Positions 43,911-52,525 of a stretch of DNA of 54,495 bases are shown here, one piece after another. Below the pieces are notes generated by a model, which was not told the DNA's origin, made no database searches, and saw nothing but the letters and a program-made list of their open reading frames with translations. The number at the start of each line of letters is the position of its first letter. Position 1 is the stretch's first letter. The DNA is from JAVBMU01 sp031551755 (GTDB lineage: Bacteria; Actinomycetota; Actinomycetes; Actinomycetales; Cellulomonadaceae), in contig JAVBNE010000018.1 of assembly GCA_031551755.1 (NCBI GenBank), positions 1 through 54,495 of the forward strand, in the 5' to 3' direction. A program made the position numbers and the translations under genes.

Positions 43911-46133
43911 CTACCCCTGCATGTCGACGAACCGCGAGTAGTGCCCCTGGAACGCCACGGTGATCGTGTCTGTCGGGCCGTTGCGGTGTTTGGCCACGAT
44001 CAGGTCGGCCTCACCGGCACGGGCGGACTCCTTCTCATAGGCGTCTTCGCGGTGCAGCAGGATGACCATGTCGGCGTCCTGCTCGATGGAACCGGACTCA
44101 CGTAGGTCGGACATGGCCGGTCGCTTGTCTGTGCGCTGCTCGGGCCCGCGGTTGAGCTGGGAGATCGCGATCACCGGGACCTCGAGTTCCTTCGCGAGGA
44201 GTTTGAGCGCCCGGGAGAACTCCGAGACCTCCTGCTGCCGTGACTCGACCCGCTTGCCGGAGGACATCAGCTGGAGGTAGTCGATCACCACGAGTTTGAG
44301 GTCGTGGCGCTGTTTGAGCCGCCGGCATTTCGCGCGGATCTCCATCAGTGACATGTTCGGGGAGTCGTCGATGAACAGCGGGGCGTCGTAGAGCCGCCCC
44401 TGGGTGCTGGCGAGTTTTGCCCACTCGTCCTCCCCCATCGAACCGTTGCGCAGCTTCTGCAGGTGGATCCGGGCCTCGGCGGCCAACAACCGCATGGTGA
44501 TCTCGTTGCGGCTCATCTCAAGGGAGAACACGACCGACGTCAGGTTGTGGTGAATCGACGCCGACCGGACGATGTCGATGCCGAGCGTCGAGTTGTGCGT
44601 GGGAATCATCGAGTGGCCCGCCAAGTACAGCCTCGACGGGTGGTCGATCTGGACACACCTCACCGGCACCGAGTCCACCGGACGGATGTCGACAATGACG
44701 CGCGCCGTGGCCGGCGGCGCCGACCGGCCCTGCCGTTCCTTGTGCTCAAGCCGTTTGGTGTCGAGCCGGAAGACCTCATCCGAGGTCGCGAAGCTCACCG
44801 TGGTGCCCGTCAGCTCCGGGCGGTAGCCGAGGCCCAGCACCAACTCACGCACATCCCCCGCGAGCGCCGTCGTCGGCACGGTCAATCGCAGCTCCCCGGC
44901 GGCGCCGACCACACCATGCGAGTCGAGCAGCCCGGCCAACAGCTCGCGCCGCTGGAACTCGCTCGCACGCAGGCAGGCGGCCGGAATACGGGCAGCGGCG
45001 TCCCGTCGACCGCCGCCTGCTGCCCCCGCATCGGCCGCTCCACGTCCGCTGGCCACGCCGTCGCCGGCCCGGCCGCCCTCCGAGCAGCCCGCACCAATCC
45101 GCTCCCCCAGCACATACGGGTCCACTGGCAGCTCCGCCTCGGGCAGCCGCAGCGCACCCGCGACAGCCACCGCATGAGCTGGCTCCCCACCGGCCCCCCG
45201 CACCGTCCGGGCCAACTCCGCAGTCGTCTGTGTCCCAGCCACCCCGACTGTCGCCCATTCGTGGGCGGCGTCGGCCACGATCACGCAACCGTCGTCGAAG
45301 GTGACCTTGAAGCACTCCCGGTCGGTCAGCACCTCGGTCGCCCGGACCACCGTGGTGATCGTGCCGTCGGCGGCCAGCAACTGGTCCCCGACGCCGACCG
45401 CGCCCATGGTCGTCCACCCGGTCGGTGTCGCCAGCGGCGTGTCCAGGGCGAGGGCCTTGCCGATGGCGGGCCGGGCGGCCAGCACGATCATCTGTCCCGG
45501 GTGCAGGCCGTTGGTTAGCTTGTCGAGGTCCACGAAACCGGTGGGTACGCCGATCATGCCGCCGCCACGGTGCCCAGCCCGTTCGATCTCGTCGACGGTT
45601 CCACTGATGATGTCGGCCAGCGGCAGGTAGTCCTCAGCCGCACGGCGCTCAGTGACCGCGTAGACCTCGGCCTGGGCGTTGTTCACGATGTCGTCGACGT
45701 CGCCGCCGTCGGTCGCGTACCCGAGTTGGACGATCCGCGTGCCGGCCTCCACCAGCCGCCGCAACACCGCGCGCTCCCGAACGATTCGTGCGTAGTAGCC
45801 GGCGTTCGCGGCCGTCGGCACCCCGGCCATGAGGTCGTGAATGTACGGAGCGCCGCCGACCCGCCCCAGCTCACCCCGTTTGGTCAGTTCGGCGACCACC
45901 GTGATGGCGTCGGCCGGCTCACCCCGCCCGTACAGGTCGATGATCGACTCGTAGATCAGTTCGTGGGCCGGCCGGTAGAAGTCCGAGCCGCGGATCTGCT
46001 CGATGACATCCGCGATCGCGTCCTTGGACAGGAGCATGCCACCGAGGACACTCATCTCCGCCGCGACGTCTTGTGGCGGCGTGCGGTCGAACCCCGGCGT
46101 GCCGAAGCTCGACTCAAGCTCCTCAATGGACAT
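43911..46133 (-). CDS. dnaB: Replicative DNA helicase DnaB, intein-containing
   Basis: 740 residues from ATG 46133 (AAGGGAAGGGG upstream). Exteins total 452 residues, the normal DnaB length. The N-terminal DnaB domain (about 20-125) and RecA-like ATPase core contain ARPAIGK (Walker A, first part), LVVIDYLQLM (Walker B) and ISQLNRGPE. An intein of 288 residues interrupts Walker A between Lys226 and Ser515, so the helicase is inactive until splicing. It unwinds DNA at the replication fork as a hexamer. Confidence 0.96.
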   Translation of the reverse strand: MSIEELESSFGTPGFDRTPPQDVAAEMSVLGGMLLSKDAIADVIEQIRGSDFYRPAHELIYESIIDLYGRGEPADAITVVAELTKRGELGRVGGAPYIHDLMAGVPTAANAGYYARIVRERAVLRRLVEAGTRIVQLGYATDGGDVDDIVNNAQAEVYAVTERRAAEDYLPLADIISGTVDEIERAGHRGGGMIGVPTGFVDLDKLTNGLHPGQMIVLAARPAIGKALALDTPLATPTGWTTMGAVGVGDQLLAADGTITTVVRATEVLTDRECFKVTFDDGCVIVADAAHEWATVGVAGTQTTAELARTVRGAGGEPAHAVAVAGALRLPEAELPVDPYVLGERIGAGCSEGGRAGDGVASGRGAADAGAAGGGRRDAAARIPAACLRASEFQRRELLAGLLDSHGVVGAAGELRLTVPTTALAGDVRELVLGLGYRPELTGTTVSFATSDEVFRLDTKRLEHKERQGRSAPPATARVIVDIRPVDSVPVRCVQIDHPSRLYLAGHSMIPTHNSTLGIDIVRSASIHHNLTSVVFSLEMSRNEITMRLLAAEARIHLQKLRNGSMGEDEWAKLASTQGRLYDAPLFIDDSPNMSLMEIRAKCRRLKQRHDLKLVVIDYLQLMSSGKRVESRQQEVSEFSRALKLLAKELEVPVIAISQLNRGPEQRTDKRPAMSDLRESGSIEQDADMVILLHREDAYEKESARAGEADLIVAKHRNGPTDTITVAFQGHYSRFVDMQG
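44592..45455 (-). other. Class 3 (Trp-Cys-Thr) intein in the DnaB P-loop
   Basis: The intein spans DnaB residues 227-514. It begins with Ala (ALALDTPLATPTGWTTMG) instead of the usual Cys or Ser. The class 3 triplet is visible: Trp293 in block B (AAHEW), Cys493 in block F (VRCVQIDHPSRL) and Thr512 in block G (MIPTHN), ending in Asn514 with Ser as +1 residue. In class 3 inteins the block F Cys is the first nucleophile. A single degenerate LAGLIDADG motif (LAGLLDSHG, 399-407) and a Gly/Ala-rich middle suggest a decayed homing endonuclease. Confidence 0.88.
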
Positions 46134-46266
46134 GGGGCCCCTTCCCTTGAGACCGGCCTGGTCTCTGTCTACCGCTGGCCACCCACATACTGACCGCTCA
46201 CCGGGCACATCCAGGCGACATTAGAGCGCGGAGTCCGAGGTCGCAAAATGCTCCTGTGTATGTATC

Positions 46267-46339
46267 GGTGGACAACTTCGCCAACCTGTGGATCTCGGGT
46301 CGGGTACTGTGCACAGCCGGTGGATAACGATGTGGATGA
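46267..46339. promoter_or_regulatory. Cluster of DnaA-box-like sequences
   Basis: Within 73 bp: GGTGGACAA (46267, complement TTGTCCACC), CCTGTGGAT (46285), GGTGGATAA (46319, complement TTATCCACC) and TGTGGATGA (46331). Each differs from TTGTCCACA or TTATCCACA at one to three positions. They fill the divergent gap between dnaB and the MATE gene and may let DnaA control dnaB. Confidence 0.45.
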
Positions 46340-46418
46340 GCAACCAGTTTCCGCGTCGATCCGCCGGTTTCAGCTTTCCGACCTGCCCAAATATTGCACC
46401 CAGGCTGTGGGGAAATAG

Positions 46419-47759
46419 ATGTCTGCCGACACGCCGACGACACGCCGAGCACTCGATCGGCAGATCCTTGCCCTCGCCGTCCCCACCCTCGGGGCACTGG
46501 TCGCCGAACCGCTTTTCGTGCTCGTGGACAGCGCGGTCGTCGGTCACCTGGGAACCGCACCACTGGCCGGTCTCTCCCTGGCCTCGACGCTGCTCGTGAC
46601 CCTCGTCGGCCTGTGCATCTTCCTGGCCTACGCCACGACGGCAGCCGTCTCCCGGCAGGTGGGGGCCGGTCAGGAGCGCGCTGCCATCCAGTCCGGAATT
46701 GACGGCTTGTGGCTCGCCGCCGGCCTGGGCCTCGTGTTGGGCACGGGCCTATGGTTCGCGGCACCGTGGGCCGTGGACATGATGGGCGGCGACGGCGCGG
46801 TCGCCGCCCAAGCCGTGATCTATCTCCGCTGGTCGGCTTTCGGGCTCCCGGGCATGCTCGTCGTACTCGCCGCCACCGGCGTGCTCCGGGGGTTGCTCGA
46901 CGCCCGGACGCCCCTGGTCATCGCGGCCAGCGGGGCGGTCGTGAACATGGCCATGAACATCGCGCTGGTCTACGGGGCGCATATGGGTATCGCCGGCTCC
47001 GGCCTCGGCACGGCACTCACGCAGGTCGCTATGGGGGCGACGCTGACTGGTCCCGTCATTCGCCGGGCCAGGTCGGCCGGTGCTTCGTTGGCCCCCGCGG
47101 CTGGCGGCATCTGGGCGAATGCACGCGCGGGCACCCCGCTACTCGTCCGTTCCCTCTCCTTGCGTCTGGCCATTCTGCTCACGGTCTTCGTGGCCACCGC
47201 CCTCGGTGACGTTGCTTTGGCCGGGTATCAGGTGGTCGCGAGCGTCTGGGGGCTGACCGCTTTCGCGCTGGATGCCTTGGCCATCGCGGCACAGGGAATG
47301 ATCGGCCATGGGCTCGGCGCCGACGACCTCCCGAGGGTACGTGCCGTACTCTCCCGGACCCTTCGCTGGGGAGTCGGCGCCGGCGCCGTTCTAGGTCTGG
47401 TGGTGGGCGCGGCCGGTTGGTGGCTGGCTCCCCTGTTCACCAGTGACGCCGATGTGCGCCTCGCCGTGGCCCTGGGCTTGGGGGTCTGCGGGCTCTTCAT
47501 GCCGATGGCGGGTTGGGTCTTCGTGCTCGACGGCGTCCTGATCGGAGCCGGCGACGGCCGCTATCTGGCTTGGGCCGGCATGGGCACATTGCTCGCCTAT
47601 CTTCCCTTCGCTCTGGGCGTGCGCTCCTGGGCGCCCGACGGCGCTGTCGGGCTGGCCTGGCTGTGGGCAGGTTTCGCTGGGGTGTTCATGGCGGCCCGAG
47701 CAATCACCACCGGCCTGCGGGCGCGCGGCGACCACTGGCTGGTCACCGGGGCCGGGTGA
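46419..47759 (+). CDS. MATE-family efflux transporter
   Basis: 446 residues, 12 membrane segments in two homologous halves. MATE-like features include ILALAVPTLGALVAEPLFVL, then VDSAVVGHLGTAPLAGLSLA. ATG 46419 follows GGGGAAATAG. It expels cationic compounds with H+ or Na+. The gene is divergent from dnaB within the conserved replication/ribosomal block. Confidence 0.93.
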   Translation: MSADTPTTRRALDRQILALAVPTLGALVAEPLFVLVDSAVVGHLGTAPLAGLSLASTLLVTLVGLCIFLAYATTAAVSRQVGAGQERAAIQSGIDGLWLAAGLGLVLGTGLWFAAPWAVDMMGGDGAVAAQAVIYLRWSAFGLPGMLVVLAATGVLRGLLDARTPLVIAASGAVVNMAMNIALVYGAHMGIAGSGLGTALTQVAMGATLTGPVIRRARSAGASLAPAAGGIWANARAGTPLLVRSLSLRLAILLTVFVATALGDVALAGYQVVASVWGLTAFALDALAIAAQGMIGHGLGADDLPRVRAVLSRTLRWGVGAGAVLGLVVGAAGWWLAPLFTSDADVRLAVALGLGVCGLFMPMAGWVFVLDGVLIGAGDGRYLAWAGMGTLLAYLPFALGVRSWAPDGAVGLAWLWAGFAGVFMAARAITTGLRARGDHWLVTGAG

Positions 47760-47847
47760 CGCGAGTGGCGGCAGTCAGCGTCTGGCGGCGGCCTGCAACG
47801 CCTGACAGCGGCGCGCCGGGCAGCAGCCGCGCCGGGACCGGATAGCC

Positions 47848-47881
47848 GAAGGCCCGGTCCGAACCTGCGGACCGGGCCTTC
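47848..47881. terminator. Bidirectional terminator between MATE and rplI
   Basis: A perfect 14-bp stem (GAAGGCCCGGTCCG / CGGACCGGGCCTTC) with a 6-nt loop between convergent genes. Confidence 0.88.
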
Positions 47882-47893
47882 GAGAGCAAGCGA

Positions 47894-48346
47894 TCAGCTC
47901 GCCGCGACCACCTTGACGGCAACGCTGGCGACGACCTCGGGGTGCAGGCGCACCGAGACCGTGTAGTTACCCACGGACTTGATGGCCTGGGCGACCTCGA
48001 TCTTGCGCTTGTCGACCTGGGGGCCGTCAGCGTCGGCGATCGCCTGGGCGATGTCGGCGGTGGTCACCGCACCGAAGAGTCGTCCACTGGCGCCGGCCTT
48101 GGCCGACACCGTCACCGGCTTGGCCTGCAGCGAGTCGCGCGCGGCAGCGGCGTCGTCGCGGGAAGCGATCTCACGGGCCTTGCGGGCCTTGCGAATCGCC
48201 GAGATCTGCGACTCGGCGCCCTTGGTCCACGGCGTCGCGAGACGACGGGGAATGAGGTAGTTACGGGCGTACCCGTCCTTGACCTCGATGACGTCACCGG
48301 GCTCACCGAGGCCGGTCACGTCGTGGGTCAGAATGATCTTCGCCAT
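47894..48346 (-). CDS. rplI: 50S ribosomal protein L9
   Basis: 150 residues. The N-terminal domain MAKIILTHDVTGLGEPGDVI, followed by VKDGYARNYLIPRRLA, is the L9 signature. A central helix and C-terminal domain follow. It is the last gene of rpsF-ssb-rpsR-rplI. Confidence 0.97.
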   Translation of the reverse strand: MAKIILTHDVTGLGEPGDVIEVKDGYARNYLIPRRLATPWTKGAESQISAIRKARKAREIASRDDAAAARDSLQAKPVTVSAKAGASGRLFGAVTTADIAQAIADADGPQVDKRKIEVAQAIKSVGNYTVSVRLHPEVVASVAVKVVAAS

Positions 48347-48362
48347 GTCAGGTCCCTTCCCC

Positions 48363-48599
48363 TCAGCGCGCTGTCGAGGTGTAGGGCAGCAGGGCCATCT
48401 CGCGGGCGTTCTTCACCGCACGCGCGATCTGGCGCTGTTCCTGGACGGAGACGCCGGTGACCCGGCGGGCGCGGATCTTTCCACGGTCGGAGATGAACTT
48501 GCGCAGCAGCGCGGTGTCCTTGTAGTCGACGGCTTCGATCTTGGCCGACTTCAGCGGGTTGGACTTCTTCTTGGGCTTACGCACCACAGGCTTCGCCAT
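48363..48599 (-). CDS. rpsR: 30S ribosomal protein S18 (zinc-free form)
   Basis: 78 residues with DYKDTALLRKFISDRGKI, RARRVTG and the QIARAVKNAREMALLPY core. The N-terminus (KKKSNPLKSAKIEAV) lacks the Cys residues of zinc-binding S18 variants, so this is a C-minus form. It binds S6 in the 30S platform. Confidence 0.97.
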   Translation of the reverse strand: MAKPVVRKPKKKSNPLKSAKIEAVDYKDTALLRKFISDRGKIRARRVTGVSVQEQRQIARAVKNAREMALLPYTSTAR

Positions 48600-48667
48600 G
48601 GTGTTGCTCCTTTACAGGTGCGGTCCGGCTCAGGCGACGAGGTCGCGGCCGAAGTACGAATAATGAT

Positions 48668-49177
48668 CTAGAAGGGAGGTTCGTCAGAGAACGAGCCGCC
48701 CGACGATGCCGGTCCGGCCGTGGCCCACGGGTCGTCCTGCCGGTTCGAGCCACCGCCGGAGGAGCTGAACCCGCCCCCACCGCCGCCGCCGAATCCGCCG
48801 CCACCGCCCGAACGCTGGGTGCGGCTGACCTTCGCCTGCGCGTTGCGCAGAGAAGGGCCGACCTCGTCCACCTGCAGTTCGACCACGGTGCGCTTCTCGC
48901 CCTCGCGGGTCTCATAGGAGCGCTGCGTGAGCCGACCTTGGACGATGACGCGCATCCCCTTGGTCAGCGACTCGGCGACGTTCTCGGCAGCGTCTCGCCA
49001 CACTGAGCACTGGAGGAACAGCGAGTCGCCGTCCTTCCATTCGTTGGTCTGCCGGTCGAAGGTGCGCGGCGTCGAGGCCACCCGGAAGTTAGCCACGGCC
49101 ACGCCCGCAGGCGTGAAGCGCAGCTCCGGGTCGGCTACGAGGTTTCCGACTACCGTGATGACGGTGTCACCAGCCAT
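48668..49177 (-). CDS. ssb: Single-stranded DNA-binding protein
   Basis: 169 residues from ATG 49177. An OB fold (about 1-115) begins MAGDTVITVVGNLVADPELRF. A Gly-rich linker (SGGGGGFGGGGGGGFSSSGG) leads to the acidic tip SFSDEPPF, which recruits repair and replication proteins. The frame is open further upstream to 49411 but this start is the conserved one. Confidence 0.97.
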   Translation of the reverse strand: MAGDTVITVVGNLVADPELRFTPAGVAVANFRVASTPRTFDRQTNEWKDGDSLFLQCSVWRDAAENVAESLTKGMRVIVQGRLTQRSYETREGEKRTVVELQVDEVGPSLRNAQAKVSRTQRSGGGGGFGGGGGGGFSSSGGGSNRQDDPWATAGPASSGGSFSDEPPF

Positions 49178-49205
49178 GGGAACTCCCTGAAGGTCGGGTC
49201 GAAGA

Positions 49206-49496
49206 TCAGCGCGCGTCCGTGCGCAGGGTCTTGGTGCGCAGCACGGACTCGTTGAGGCCGAGCTGACGGTCCAGTTCCTTGGCGGTGTCGGACGTCGCGG
49301 TGAAGTCGATGACGGCGTAGATGCCCTCAGACTTCTTCTTGATGTCGAAAGCCAACCGGCGCCGACCCCAGATGTCCACCTTGTCGACACTGCCGCCCTG
49401 CTTGCCGACAACGGCCAGCATGGTGTCGAGCGACGGGGCGACGGTGCGCTCCTCGATGTCAGGGTCGAGGATCATCATCAGTTCGTAATGACGCAT
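49206..49496 (-). CDS. rpsF: 30S ribosomal protein S6
   Basis: 96 residues from ATG 49496 (GGAGGTGGG upstream). MRHYELMMILDPDIEERTV and GRRRLAFDIKKKSEGIY are family signatures. First gene of the operon; S6 pairs with S18 encoded downstream. Confidence 0.97.
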   Translation of the reverse strand: MRHYELMMILDPDIEERTVAPSLDTMLAVVGKQGGSVDKVDIWGRRRLAFDIKKKSEGIYAVIDFTATSDTAKELDRQLGLNESVLRTKTLRTDAR

Positions 49497-49809
49497 GCGA
49501 ATAACCCACCTCCTCTGGTCTTGGCGGCCACGGTCCATCCGTGGCAGGAGGGTTCATGCATCGCTGTCTCGATCGGCTCCGGGGAGCCAGGCGCACGTGC
49601 GCCCAGACAGCAGTGGCCCAGCCTACCCGCCCGGGGGCCGGGCGGGAAATCGTGGGGGTGGACGGCCAGGGCGTATCACCGCAACGGTGAGTGGTGTTGT
49701 GGCGGTTCCGACCTGTAAGTACTGAACGTCCCGCAGATCGGATGAGCCGGATCCAGTTGGTTCCTTGACCGAAGAACCGTGCCTGCTCTCTCCTGCGATT
49801 TGACTTTAT
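49497..49809. other. rpsF leader/promoter region
   Basis: About 313 bp with no gene. A compact perfect hairpin, CCCGCCCGG-GGG-CCGGGCGGG (49626-49646), lies 130 bp before rpsF. It may end transcription from the lipoprotein array or be part of the rpsF leader. I could not identify a promoter with confidence. Confidence 0.45.
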
Positions 49810-50336
49810 TCAGTATGCTTCTTCGGGGTCCTTGTTAGTGTGCGGGCTAGTCATCGAAATTCTTACCCATTGAGCGACAGGAGGGGCCTTAGTCGTATAG
49901 GCTATATTGATGGCCAGGAACCAAACTCGTCGGTTTTGGTGAGTGGCAGTTCTACGCGTCCTGGCCATGGTTCTTTAGGGGTCCATCCGTCTACTTCGAG
50001 GGCGCTGGATATCTTCTCCGCCAGTTCCTTGGGCTTAACTGGCTCGTCGGGTGCTAGTACGACCTCGCCGTCGGCTTGGACCCACCAGGGCGGGTCGCCT
50101 CGACCGAAGAAGTCCACGTCTCCTTCGCGCTGACCGACCCCCCACATGTTCTCCTGCGCGAGTTGGAGCCCGTCTGTCTCTGCCAAGATCTGTGTACCGA
50201 TTTCGCGGGCTCGCGTTTCGAGTTGTTCGATGCTAACGCCGTCGTCCTTTTCGCTGGTGACACATGCGGTCAGGGTCGTGACTGTCAGGACCAACGCGAG
50301 GGCGCAGGCCAGTCTCAGTGTGCGGGACTGTTTCAT
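49810..50336 (-). pseudogene. Array lipoprotein 4 (subtype B), 3' frameshift
   Basis: ATG 50336; signal peptide MKQSRTLRLACALALVLTV and lipobox LTAC, then VTSEKDDGVSIEQLE. The frame stops at 49902 after DEFGSWPSI. One missing base near 49917 explains this: the next frame continues INIAYTTKAPPVAQWV, then SPHTNKDPEEAY to the stop at 49810, just like subtype B gene 2. The expressed product would be 144 residues and lack the last beta strands. Confidence 0.7.
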
Positions 50337-50570
50337 TACTCGACCTCGATGTAGTGGGGGTGTAGCCGGGTCGGTCGTTGCCATCGGTCAGGACAGGGAA
50401 CCATTTAGGTCCGTAGTCGAAGACTCGCACCGGTTCGTAGCCGTCCCTCGCCCAGATTTCCACCCGGTCACCGACCATGACCCCAATGATGTTACGGAAG
50501 AGGTAGAGGAACTCTCATACCAGGCGGGTGACCCCTGGCGTGTCCAAAGGCGAGGTCCCGTGGCCGATGG
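50337..50570 (-). pseudogene. 3'-end fragment of DUF1023 hydrolase gene (copy 3)
   Basis: Encodes pieces matching GHGTSPLDTPGV and then GVMVGDRVEIWARDGYEPV through the hydrolase C-terminus, with the intervening 35 or so residues deleted. A run of five C instead of six in the GYTPHY codons shifts the end out of frame, so the fragment no longer finishes with the TAATG junction seen in the intact unit. Confidence 0.7.
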
Positions 50571-50580
50571 GATTGCCTCG

Positions 50581-51141
50581 CTACCGGTTGCGGCCATAGT
50601 CGTCTTCCAGGTACCCGAACTTTGCCCCAGGATCCACCGGGTCCTTGTTGGTGTGCGGGCTGGTCAGGGAGATCCCGACTCGTTGCGCAATGGGTGGCGG
50701 CTCGACGCTATAGGTGATGTTGATGGTCCAAGTGCCGAGTTCGTCGGTTCTGGTGAATGGGAGTTCGATGCGGCCCGGCCAGGGATTTTTGGGCGTCCAC
50801 CCATTAGCTTCGAGGACGGCGGCTATCCGTTCGGCTAGTTCCTTTGGTTTGACGGGTTCATCGGGTGATAGCTCGATATCGCCGTCGGCCTGAACCCACC
50901 AGGGCGGGTCGCCCTGCCCGAAGAAATCGACATCGCCCTCCCGAGGCTCGACAGCCCAAGCATTTTTTTGGAAGAGTTTGAGCCCATCAGACTCAGTAAG
51001 AAGTCTTGTGCCAATCTCGCAGGATCGCGTCGCCAGTTGTTCAAGGCTCACGCCGTCGTCCTTTCCACATCCGCCAAGGGCAGCTGTCAGTAGTGCCAAC
51101 GCGAGGGCGCAGGCCAGTCTCAGTGTGCGGGACTGTTTCAT
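50581..51141 (-). CDS. Array lipoprotein 3 (subtype A)
   Basis: 186 residues from ATG 51141. Lipobox LGGC, then GKDDGVSLEQL. Shared array motifs are GDVDFFGQGDPPWWVQADG, PWPGRIELPFT and SPHTNKDP. The subtype A ending is PGAKFGYLEDDYGRN. The protein is probably a membrane-anchored alpha/beta domain facing outward. By position it could be an immunity protein for the hydrolase; no known family is recognised. Confidence 0.8.
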   Translation of the reverse strand: MKQSRTLRLACALALALLTAALGGCGKDDGVSLEQLATRSCEIGTRLLTESDGLKLFQKNAWAVEPREGDVDFFGQGDPPWWVQADGDIELSPDEPVKPKELAERIAAVLEANGWTPKNPWPGRIELPFTRTDELGTWTINITYSVEPPPIAQRVGISLTSPHTNKDPVDPGAKFGYLEDDYGRNR

Positions 51142-51288
51142 TACTCGACCTCGATGTAGTGAGGGGTGTAGCCGGGTCGGTCGTTGCCGTCGGTCAGGAC
51201 AGGGAACCATTTGGGTCCGTAGTCGAAGACTCGCACTGGTTCGTAGCCGTCCCTCGCCCAGATTTCTACCCGGTCCCCGACAAGGACC
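51141..51288 (-). pseudogene. 3'-end fragment of DUF1023 hydrolase gene (copy 2)
   Basis: Encodes VGDRVEIWARDGYEPVRVF to the terminal YIEVE and stop in the original frame, with the TAATG stop/start overlap onto lipoprotein 3 kept. Homology to the full gene is cut at 51288 by the IS256-type remnant. Confidence 0.7.
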
Positions 51289-51740
51289 GGGACTGTCCGT
51301 TGAGCGGTGGGTAAGGGTGGTCATTGTTAGTTGGTTTCCGTCGGGGTCAGGCGTCCGGCGAAGGTGATGGCGAAGGCGTTAAGTGCTGCCTTCCACCTGA
51401 TGACCCATCGTGCCTTACCTCGGCCGGTTGGGTCCAGGGACCGAGTCACCGGGTTCAGGCACTTGAGTGCGTTGGTCGTGCAGATGATCTTGCGGATCTC
51501 TACGTCCCAGTCGAGGAACGGGGTGAACTCGTTCCTCGTGTTTTTCCATAGTTGGATTGCTGCCGGGCATTTGGTCCCCATCGTGTTCGTTCGACGTATC
51601 GGCTGCGCCCTTTTCACCGTCATCGTCCCCAGATGCTCGGCCATTTCCTCTTTGAGAGCGGTCTCGATGACCTGCTTCGTCAGCCTGGACAACAAACCCT
51701 CAGACTCCACCAGGGAAGACCAGTGCCCCAACCCCTTATG
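51289..51740 (-). mobile_element. IS256-family (Transposase_mut) remnant
   Basis: An open frame at 51327-51731 joins SRLTKQVIETALKEEMAEHL (start of a mutator transposase) to its C-terminal PAAIQLWKNTRNEFTPFLD and TNALKCLNP, then TRSLDPTGRGKARWVIRW. The catalytic middle part is deleted but the frame survives. GGGACTGTCCGTTGAGC at 51289 looks like the right terminal repeat. It sits inside hydrolase copy 2. Confidence 0.75.
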
Positions 51741-51750
51741 AATAGGCTTC

Positions 51751-52278
51751 TCAGTAAGGTTCCTCGGGGTCCTTGTTGGTATGCGGGCTGGTGAGTGAGA
51801 TCATCACGCGTTGGGCTTTAGGTGATGGCTCGGTCTGGTAGGTGATTCTAAGACTCCAAGTTCCCAGATCGTCGGTCTTGGTAAAGGGGAGTTCGAGGCG
51901 TCCCGGCCAGGGTTCTTTCGGAATCCAACCATGAGCTTCGAGGGATGCAGACATTCGCTCCGCCAGCTCCTTTGGTGTCACTTCCTCATCGACAGCTAGA
52001 GACACGAAACCGTCGGCTTGGACCCACCAGGGTGGGTCGCCTTGGCCGAAGAAGTCCACGTCTCCTTCGCGCTGACCGACCCCCCAAATATTCTCCTGCG
52101 CAAGTTTGAGCCCGTCTGTCTCTGCCAGGATCTGTGTACCGATTTCGCGGGCTCGTTTTTCGAGTTGTTCGATGCTCACGCCGTCGTCCTTTTCGCTGGT
52201 GACACATGCGGTCAGGGTCGTGACTGTCAGGACCAACGCGAGGGCGCAGGCCAGTCTCAGTGTGCGGGACCGTTGCAT
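51751..52278 (-). CDS. Array lipoprotein 2 (subtype B)
   Basis: 175 residues from ATG 52278 (TAATG overlap with the hydrolase fragment stop). Lipobox LTAC, then VTSEKDDGVSIEQLEKRA. GDVDFFGQGDPPWWVQADG and SPHTNKDP are shared with the array; it ends DPEEPY instead of the longer subtype A tail. Same proposed role as its neighbours. Confidence 0.82.
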   Translation of the reverse strand: MQRSRTLRLACALALVLTVTTLTACVTSEKDDGVSIEQLEKRAREIGTQILAETDGLKLAQENIWGVGQREGDVDFFGQGDPPWWVQADGFVSLAVDEEVTPKELAERMSASLEAHGWIPKEPWPGRLELPFTKTDDLGTWSLRITYQTEPSPKAQRVMISLTSPHTNKDPEEPY

Positions 52279-52515
52279 TACTCGACCTCGATGTAGTGGG
52301 GGGTGTAGCCGGGTCGGTCGTTGCCGTCGGTCAGGACAGGGAACCATTTGGGTCCGTAGTCGAAGACTCGCACTGGTTCGTAGCCGTCTGGCGCCCAGAT
52401 TTCTACCCGGTCTCCGACAAGGACCCCGATGATGTTCTGAAACGACGTGGAGGTCTTCTCATACCAGGCGGGGTCACCTCCGGTGTGTCCACAGGTGAGG
52501 TCCCGTGGCCGATGC
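52278..52515 (-). pseudogene. 3'-end fragment of DUF1023 hydrolase gene (copy 1)
   Basis: Carries GHGTSPVDTP, then after a deletion WYEKTSTSFQNIIGVLVGD through to YIEVE and the stop, near-identical to the intact gene. The two parts lie in different frames, so no complete domain can be made. Confidence 0.72.
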
Positions 52516-52525
52516 GATTGCCTCG

